Source of the DNA: Dietzia natronolimnaea | Lineage (GTDB): Bacteria; Actinomycetota; Actinomycetes; Mycobacteriales; Mycobacteriaceae | Reading direction: 5' to 3' | NCBI RefSeq assembly: GCF_002289575.1 | Contig: NZ_NTGA01000007.1 | Span: forward strand, 152,777 to 216,776 | Length of the DNA stretch: 64,000 nucleotides | In this document: one piece after another, positions 58,875 to 64,000 of the stretch | Numbering within the stretch: position 1 is the first letter of the stretch | Layout: each line of letters starts with the position of its first letter | Notes under the pieces: generated by a model | The model's input: the letters and a program-made list of their open reading frames with translations, nothing else | The model's database searches: none | What the model was told of the DNA's origin: nothing | Position numbers and translations under genes: made by a program

Positions 58875-60269
58875 GTGGATCTGCGGGACCTGTTGTCCGT
58901 ACTTCGTGCCCGCTGGATCGTCATCGTGGCAGCCACCCTCGTCGGAGGGCTCCTCGCGCTGGGATTGAGCTTGCTCACCACCCCCACGTATCAGTCAAGG
59001 GTCCAGTTCTACGTTACGGTCTCTGCTGGCGATTCCGCCTCTGCGGCCTACCAAGGATCCCTGGGCGCCCAGCAGCGCGTCCAGTCCTACGCGGAGCTGG
59101 TTAAGAGTGCGGACATCGCTCAGGAGGTCGTGGATGCCTCGGGGGTGGATCTCAGCGCGGCGGCCGTCGCTCGGGCAGCGACCGCTTCGGCAGGCAACAG
59201 GACAGTACTTCTCGACGTCTCTGTGACCGATACCGATCCTGATCGAGCCCTCCGAATGGCCCAGGGATACGGCGACGTTCTCCCCGAGGCCATTAACCGC
59301 CTGGAGATTCCGGATGGCGGTGGACCAGCGCTGGCCAAACTCACCGTGGTCAATCCCCCCGCGCTGCCATCCTCCCCGGTCGCACCTAACACTGAGCAGA
59401 ATGTGGCGATCGGACTTGTCCTGGGTCTGCTGGCGGGAGTGGGGCTCGCCCTCCTCGTCAACGCGCTTGATCGTCGGGTGAAGTCGACGGAACAACTCGA
59501 AGCGATGACCGGCACGCCCGTGGTCGGGTCGATCCCGTTTCGAAAGAACGAGGACAAAGAGGGGGGTGCGGAGCACATCGTGCCCTTCCGCGAGGGGCAC
59601 TCCCCGGCGGCCGAGAGTTTCCGGAGGCTCCGAACCAACCTCCAGTTCCTGAACGTCGACAACCCCCCGCGCGTCATCGTGCTCACCTCGTCGGTGGCCA
59701 CTGAGGGGAAGTCCGAGACAGCGATCAACCTCTCACTCGCTCTCGCCGAGGCGGGAAATCGCGTTCTCCTGATCGAGGCCGATCTCCGGCGGCCACTGGT
59801 CGTCAGCTACATGTCCATGCCGGACAAGGTGGGCCTCACCAATATCCTCTCTGGCCAGGCCGATTTCGCGGACGTGGTCCTGGAAACGCGGCACGAGGGG
59901 GTGGACCTGCTGGCCTGCGGGCCGCTGCCGCCCAATCCCTCGGAGCTCATCGCCTCGGAGGTGGCGCGAAAGCTTCTCCAGGATCTGCGCAAGACCTACG
60001 ACTACGTGATCATCGATTCTCCGCCGCTGCTGCCCGTGACCGACGGGGCACTTCTCGCCCGGATTGCTGACGGGGCCTTGCTCGTGGTGCGCACGCATCG
60101 GACGACCAGCGACCAGGTCGTTCAAGCCGTGGACAACCTGGAAAAGGCCGACGCCACCCTGCTGGGCATCGTGACGGTGGCAAACAAGCCCGCCAAGAAG
60201 GGGGCGGGCGGCTACTACGATTCGTACTACTACTCGACGAGCAAGTCAGCGTCTGCCCCGGAGGCGTGA
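58875..60269 (+). CDS. polysaccharide co-polymerase with cytoplasmic tyrosine autokinase (Wzz-BY kinase fusion)
   Basis: 464 aa. Wzz part: membrane segments at about 14-34 and 176-197 around an extracytoplasmic domain. BY-kinase part: Walker A 'SSVATEGKSETAINLSLALA' (272-291), Walker A' 'VLLIEADLRRP', Walker B 'DYVIIDSPPLLPVTD', and the C-terminal tyrosine cluster 'GGYYDSYYYSTS'. Controls chain length and export of a Wzy-type polysaccharide through cycles of tyrosine phosphorylation. Fusion in one chain is usual for actinobacteria. GTG start. Confidence 0.95.
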   Translation: MDLRDLLSVLRARWIVIVAATLVGGLLALGLSLLTTPTYQSRVQFYVTVSAGDSASAAYQGSLGAQQRVQSYAELVKSADIAQEVVDASGVDLSAAAVARAATASAGNRTVLLDVSVTDTDPDRALRMAQGYGDVLPEAINRLEIPDGGGPALAKLTVVNPPALPSSPVAPNTEQNVAIGLVLGLLAGVGLALLVNALDRRVKSTEQLEAMTGTPVVGSIPFRKNEDKEGGAEHIVPFREGHSPAAESFRRLRTNLQFLNVDNPPRVIVLTSSVATEGKSETAINLSLALAEAGNRVLLIEADLRRPLVVSYMSMPDKVGLTNILSGQADFADVVLETRHEGVDLLACGPLPPNPSELIASEVARKLLQDLRKTYDYVIIDSPPLLPVTDGALLARIADGALLVVRTHRTTSDQVVQAVDNLEKADATLLGIVTVANKPAKKGAGGYYDSYYYSTSKSASAPEA

Positions 60270-60315
60270 TGTCTTTTCTCATGGATTTCCTGTGCAATTG
60301 GACCGAGGACCGGAC

Positions 60316-62178
60316 ATGACTCGCAGCGCACGCCTAATCGGTAGCCGCCGTTCCGGCGGGGGTGTCGGTAGCTTGGCTTTCTCCCCCTGGATGCCGATCG
60401 ACGCACTGCTCTGGGTGGTTATGTTCATGGCCGCGCTGTGGATGCGGTACGACTTCTCGGTGGAAGAGGTGTTCACTACCCTCGGGACGTCGCGGTTCTA
60501 CGTAGTCCTGCTCGGGGTGGTGGCCTTCAGCTGGGCCGCCGGATGGCTGGCGGGTCTCTACCGCGGTCGGTTCATTCCGGGGAGCCTGCTCGAGACGAGC
60601 GTCCTGGTCGTGGTGTTCGCCGGAGCGTCTCTCGTGGTGTTCGCAGGACATCTGGTCGGCGAGAGCTTTGTCGGTGTGCCGCGGTCCACCGCGCTTGTCG
60701 CGGGCGCGTTCACGATTCTCGCCGCCCTTGTGCTGAGATCGCTGGTGCGGCGTAAGGAACTCTTCGGCGCCGGCGCTGCGGCAGGAGCCGAGCCAGTTCT
60801 GGTGTTCGGCGCCGGGGACGGTGGTCGGCAACTGGTCGGCCAGCTCCGTCGATCCTCGGTGTCCAGATTCCGGCCGGTAGCCATTCTGGACGACGATCCG
60901 GCAAAACAAGGACTGGTTGTTGATGGAGTCCGAGTGCGCGGCACACGCGAGCACATTGCCCACTTCGCGCATAAGCTCGGAGCCGGGACGCTACTGGTAG
61001 CCGTTCCCAGCCTGCCCGGCGACGAACTGGTCGATATCCGCGATCGCGCGGAAGAGGCAGGGCTTCACGTGCTCGTGCTGCCGCCGATCGATTCGATGAT
61101 GAAAGCTCGCGTGGCTGTCGACGAATTACGTGGCATCAACGTCACCGATCTCCTCGGTAGGGCCCCCGCGCGGCTCAACCAAACCCAGATCGCCGAGTAC
61201 ATCCGCGGTAAGCGGATTATGGTGACCGGCGCGGGCGGCTCGATCGGGTCCGAACTGTGCCGCCAGCTTGTGCGGTTCCGGCCCGGCGAGTTGATGATGC
61301 TCGACCGTGACGAATCCGGTCTGCACGCGGTGCAGCTCTCCATCCAGGACCAGGCGATGCTCGACGGTGAAGATACGATCCTCGCGTCGATTCGCGATCG
61401 CGAGGCGATTGCTGAGATCTTTGCCAAGCGCAAGCCGCAGATCGTCTTTCACGCAGCAGCGCTCAAACACATGCCGCTACTCGAGCATTATCCCCTTGAG
61501 GCTCTCAAGACAAACGTTGTGGGCACCCTCAACTTGCTGGACGCAGCAGAGGCGAGCGGAGTGGAGACCTTCGTCAATATCTCGACAGACAAGGCTGCGA
61601 GTCCGTCGACATCGTTGGGGACGAGCAAGCGGATTGCTGAACGGCTGACTGCAGCCCGCGCGGCCACGGCGCACAATGCAAAGTATGCCTCGGTGCGATT
61701 CGGGAATGTTCTCGGCTCTCGCGGCTCAGTACTCACGGTGTTCGAGAAACAGATCAAAGACGGTGGCCCGGTCACGGTAACCGATCCCGACGTGACCAGG
61801 TACTTCATGACCATCCCCGAGGCGTGCCAACTCGTCCTCCAAGCTGCAGTCGTGGGCGACTCGGGCGACACCTTGGTTCTGGATATGGGCGAGCCGGTGA
61901 GAATCGCCGACGTGGCGAGGACGCTGATTCAGCAGTCAGGCAAGGATATCGAGATCGTGTACACCGGTTTGCGCGAGAACGAGAAGGCTGCTGAAGAGCT
62001 GTTCGACAAGACGGAAGTGCCGATCGCAGGGAAGAAGCACGAGGCGCTGTCCCAGGTTCGAGTTCCTCCGCTCGACCTGGCTCCGGAGGAACTGGCGTGC
62101 TTAGAGGAACACGAGATCGCTCGGCGATGGATGGAAGTCCACGCCAATCCTTCGACGCCGATCATAACCGCCCGCTGA
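60316..62178 (+). CDS. WbpM/CapD-type UDP-sugar 4,6-dehydratase
   Basis: 620 aa from ATG 60316 (GAGGA seven bases upstream); GTG 60292 would add eight residues. Four N-terminal membrane segments (about 22-150), a CoA-binding-like Rossmann domain ('PVLVFGAGDGGRQLVGQL'), then the SDR-type catalytic domain with 'VTGAGGSIGSELCRQL' and 'NISTDKAASPSTSLGTSKRI'. In this family the catalytic tyrosine of SDRs is normally methionine; here the aligned residue is leucine. It makes UDP-4-keto-6-deoxy sugars for surface polysaccharide. Follows the kinase gene by 46 bases. Confidence 0.93.
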   Translation: MTRSARLIGSRRSGGGVGSLAFSPWMPIDALLWVVMFMAALWMRYDFSVEEVFTTLGTSRFYVVLLGVVAFSWAAGWLAGLYRGRFIPGSLLETSVLVVVFAGASLVVFAGHLVGESFVGVPRSTALVAGAFTILAALVLRSLVRRKELFGAGAAAGAEPVLVFGAGDGGRQLVGQLRRSSVSRFRPVAILDDDPAKQGLVVDGVRVRGTREHIAHFAHKLGAGTLLVAVPSLPGDELVDIRDRAEEAGLHVLVLPPIDSMMKARVAVDELRGINVTDLLGRAPARLNQTQIAEYIRGKRIMVTGAGGSIGSELCRQLVRFRPGELMMLDRDESGLHAVQLSIQDQAMLDGEDTILASIRDREAIAEIFAKRKPQIVFHAAALKHMPLLEHYPLEALKTNVVGTLNLLDAAEASGVETFVNISTDKAASPSTSLGTSKRIAERLTAARAATAHNAKYASVRFGNVLGSRGSVLTVFEKQIKDGGPVTVTDPDVTRYFMTIPEACQLVLQAAVVGDSGDTLVLDMGEPVRIADVARTLIQQSGKDIEIVYTGLRENEKAAEELFDKTEVPIAGKKHEALSQVRVPPLDLAPEELACLEEHEIARRWMEVHANPSTPIITAR

Positions 62179-62886
62179 ACCGAATCTGTGTTTCCGCCGT
62201 CCACCGCCACTTCTGGCCGGGCACCCCGCCTAACTTGTCGTTTCGCCGGTTGGTCGGTGACCGCTGGGTTCGAACGGACACCAGGTGGAAATTCGAACAG
62301 CTAACATCTGCAAGACCCCCTCTATGACCCATAGCCCGGTCGCGGTCGCCGGGCCGCCGGCGAGGGGTTTGTCGCCAGCTCAGCCACAGGCACTGATTCG
62401 GAGGTCCGATCGAACACCGTTGGAACCTAAAGGCGGACGTGACCCGTTCTCCGACCTAAGTTTAGTCCCACTCCCGTCACTTCGATTCGGCCGGACGATT
62501 AGTAGCGTTCGCTCGGTAGGTACTGACCACAGTCTTCGGCCAGATCGTGTTACAGAACGGCGTTTTGGGGCCACGGTGCACCTTCCGCATCGGGTTCGTG
62601 ACCCCTCAGCGGCTTTCACCTTAATATTCGCCTTCAACGAGAGCTGCTCCGTCCGGCGGGCGAGAACGTCTAAGTCAGGTTCGAATGGTGTGGAGAGTAA
62701 GAAGCGACGCCAGGCACTGTTCCGGAGAGTTCTTGCCAGTCTTGATGATGCGTTTGCGTTGCCGCACGGGCCAGGGGAACACGGTCTCAATCGACTAGCT
62801 TTGACCGATGATAGGGCCCAGTAATGTAGGGCCGTGGCTAGGCGGTATCACGCATCGTTTGAATGGTTCAGCATTCTGTTGCTGAG
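62179..62886. other. 708-base region without a supported gene
   Basis: Clearly AT-richer than the average. Frames exist on both strands (plus 62285-62824, minus 62380-62790), but the compositions look random and no start has a ribosome site. It may be a decayed segment of the polysaccharide locus, where glycosyltransferase genes would normally stand. Confidence 0.5.
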
Positions 62887-63468
62887 TTAACAAGCCGGCT
62901 GAAGGATAGCCTTGACATGCCCGCCGATTTCGTGGGTGAGTGCGTACCTCTTTGAAATTCGGGTGGAGCGCGGTGTATCCGTTACGTAGACGTCCCCACT
63001 GAAACACTGTTGTAGGTAAATTCGAACTCGTGACACATGGCCCCAATATGTAACGGCCAAGAGAGAATCCCACCCATTCTCATGCGCTATTCTGGTGGTG
63101 GCTGACACCTCGCCACTAGTGGTGTTCGTATCGGGAGTGAAGCACTCGATCTCGATGTCTCGTCCATCGGGCGCGCGAACCGGGCTGGCGGCACAGTACG
63201 AGTCGATCTCGTCGAAGTACGCGCGGTTTCCGGTCGGCCGCGACACGAGCACTCGATCCGCAGTCCCACTCTCGGCGAGGAATCGCGCATAGGCGTATCT
63301 GTCGTCCGACGATCCTGCGACCACCACGATTGCGTCAACATGCCCCGGCGAGTCGATCTGTGGGAACAACACGCGCCCCGCGATGGCGAGAGTCGTGCCG
63401 ATGAGAGCCAAGATAATGATCGCCAGTGCCATCAAGAACGCGGTCCGCCGTCGAATGCGTGGTCTCAC
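62887..63468 (-). CDS. DUF218/YdcF-SanA-like membrane-anchored protein (copy 2)
   Basis: 193 aa from the GTG at 63468, chosen because it then matches the paralogue at 58087-58671 from end to end, including the start context GTGAGAC; a longer form from 63555 adds 29 residues. Shared: one membrane segment, 'DSPGHVDAIVVVAGSSDDRY', 'LVSRP', 'CAASPVR', 'IECFTPDTNTTSGE', 'TYWGHVSRVRIYLQQCF' and 'VYVTDTPRS'. About 60 percent identical by eye. AT-richer than copy 1. Confidence 0.8.
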   Translation of the reverse strand: MRPRIRRRTAFLMALAIIILALIGTTLAIAGRVLFPQIDSPGHVDAIVVVAGSSDDRYAYARFLAESGTADRVLVSRPTGNRAYFDEIDSYCAASPVRAPDGRDIEIECFTPDTNTTSGEVSATTRIAHENGWDSLLAVTYWGHVSRVRIYLQQCFSGDVYVTDTPRSTRISKRYALTHEIGGHVKAILQPAC

Positions 63469-63555
63469 TGGCACGACGGTACCGCGACCGATGGGAACCT
63501 GAGTAATCGGAGGCGGCAGAAAACGCCGGTAGTGTCCCGCGTGCGACGTAGTCAT

Positions 63556-64000
63556 TCGGGTAGATCTACGGGATTATGAGTTACGGCGAATCGACCTATC
63601 TGGCATCGGTGTAGTGCCCCACTGGTCGTGGAGAGTTTGAGCGGGTGACGGGTTTGAGGGCGATGTCGGCGGGCATGTCAGCGGGCGCGCATTGTGTCGT
63701 TGGCCTCGGATTGCAGGCTCAATGCCGAGATCGCGGAGTTGGCAGGGGGCTCTCGGCCGAAGGTGAAATCGGGGCGTAACAGATACGACGATCCCGGAAT
63801 CGCGGGCCAGGTCGACGAGTAGCGAGCTGGCCGGCCGCGCCAGGTTGATCACGCGGAGATCATGACCGTGACCTCGATGCCGTCGCCGAAGTCTTTGAGT
63901 GTGGCTCACTGGTTCTTTCGGCTGCTGGCGGAGCGGTAGAAGGGCTCGGCCGCGACGACGGTCACGGCTGGCAGATAGGGCTTGTCGGTACCGCGGGTCC
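63556..64000 (-). other. probable decayed coding sequence at the window edge
   Basis: On the minus strand, protein-like pieces occur in changing frames: 'TRGTDKPYLPAVTVVAAEPF' ending at a TGA near 63908, then 'ATLKDFGDGIEVTVMISA' and, further on, 'RPDFTFGREPPANSAISAL'. A single frame (63574-63909) is open but Arg/Pro-rich and unconvincing. This looks like a gene with several frame-breaking changes whose 5' part lies beyond the window. Product not recognised. Confidence 0.3.

Noticed and set aside
62250..62290. tRNA-like T-loop (GGTTCGAAC)
   Set aside because: No acceptor, D or anticodon arms can be formed around it.
62285..62824. Plus-strand 179-aa frame after the WbpM-type gene
   Set aside because: Random-looking composition, no ribosome site, and a competing minus-strand frame of equal weakness.

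Overview
The window is a single, very GC-rich (about 70 percent) chromosomal segment of a mycolate-type actinobacterium (order Mycobacteriales). The order hemL, phosphatase, TlpA-type thioredoxin, ccdA, resB, ccsB, a DUF222/HNH protein, ESX-linked WXG and DUF3558 proteins, a mycobacterial-type LigD and Ku, and a 6C RNA all fit. Dietzia or a close relative is my best guess, but that is inference from gene content. I see no complete insertion sequence, tRNA, rRNA or CRISPR array.

Layout. 1-4573: the tail of an alpha/beta hydrolase, then hemL, phosphatase, TlpA-type lipoprotein and ccdA. 4597-15623: an 11-kb block separating ccdA from its usual partners resB and ccsB (15762-18457). This block holds a DUF222/HNH protein, an ESX-related island (two paralogous 333-aa WXG/glycine-zipper proteins, each followed by a small membrane protein, flanking a DUF3558 lipoprotein and a PPE-like protein), and a catabolic group (DAP-dehydrogenase-like oxidoreductase, N-terminally short Rieske oxygenase, TetR, SRPBCC protein, SDR) with a KstR-like operator. 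18588-22529: a VapBC module, a DUF4287-like protein and a two-component system. 22639-31146: a hydrolase, then a carboxylate uptake and activation module (PucR regulator, enoyl-CoA hydratase, AMP-ligase, sodium:solute symporter, membrane proteins). 31244-42047: small membrane proteins, an AT-richer DUF6615-like nuclease candidate, LigD, a repeat-bearing membrane protein, proteins of unknown function, a 58-aa porin-like peptide and a LuxR regulator. 42180-48762: amidase, LysR, CitMHS transporter, AtuA pair and TauE. 49167-50773: two small AT-richer genes and Ku. 50789-57860: a second catabolic operon (GntR, MFS, AMP-ligase, enoyl-CoA hydratase, two acyl-CoA dehydrogenases). It is followed by a 6C small RNA with its own promoter. 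58087-63468: a polysaccharide locus (Wzz/tyrosine-kinase fusion and a WbpM/CapD-type enzyme) bracketed by two copies of a DUF218-type gene. The last 0.5 kb looks like decayed coding sequence.

Functional threads: System II cytochrome c maturation (TlpA, CcdA, ResB, CcsB); two separate acid-uptake and acyl-CoA activation routes, each with its own regulator; a third organic-acid locus (CitMHS plus AtuA); NHEJ repair (LigD and Ku 13 kb apart); and envelope polysaccharide assembly. The most interesting candidate system is the duplicated ESX-type effector/small-membrane-protein module at 6066-11381, which resembles glycine-zipper toxin and immunity pairs of Firmicutes type VII systems.
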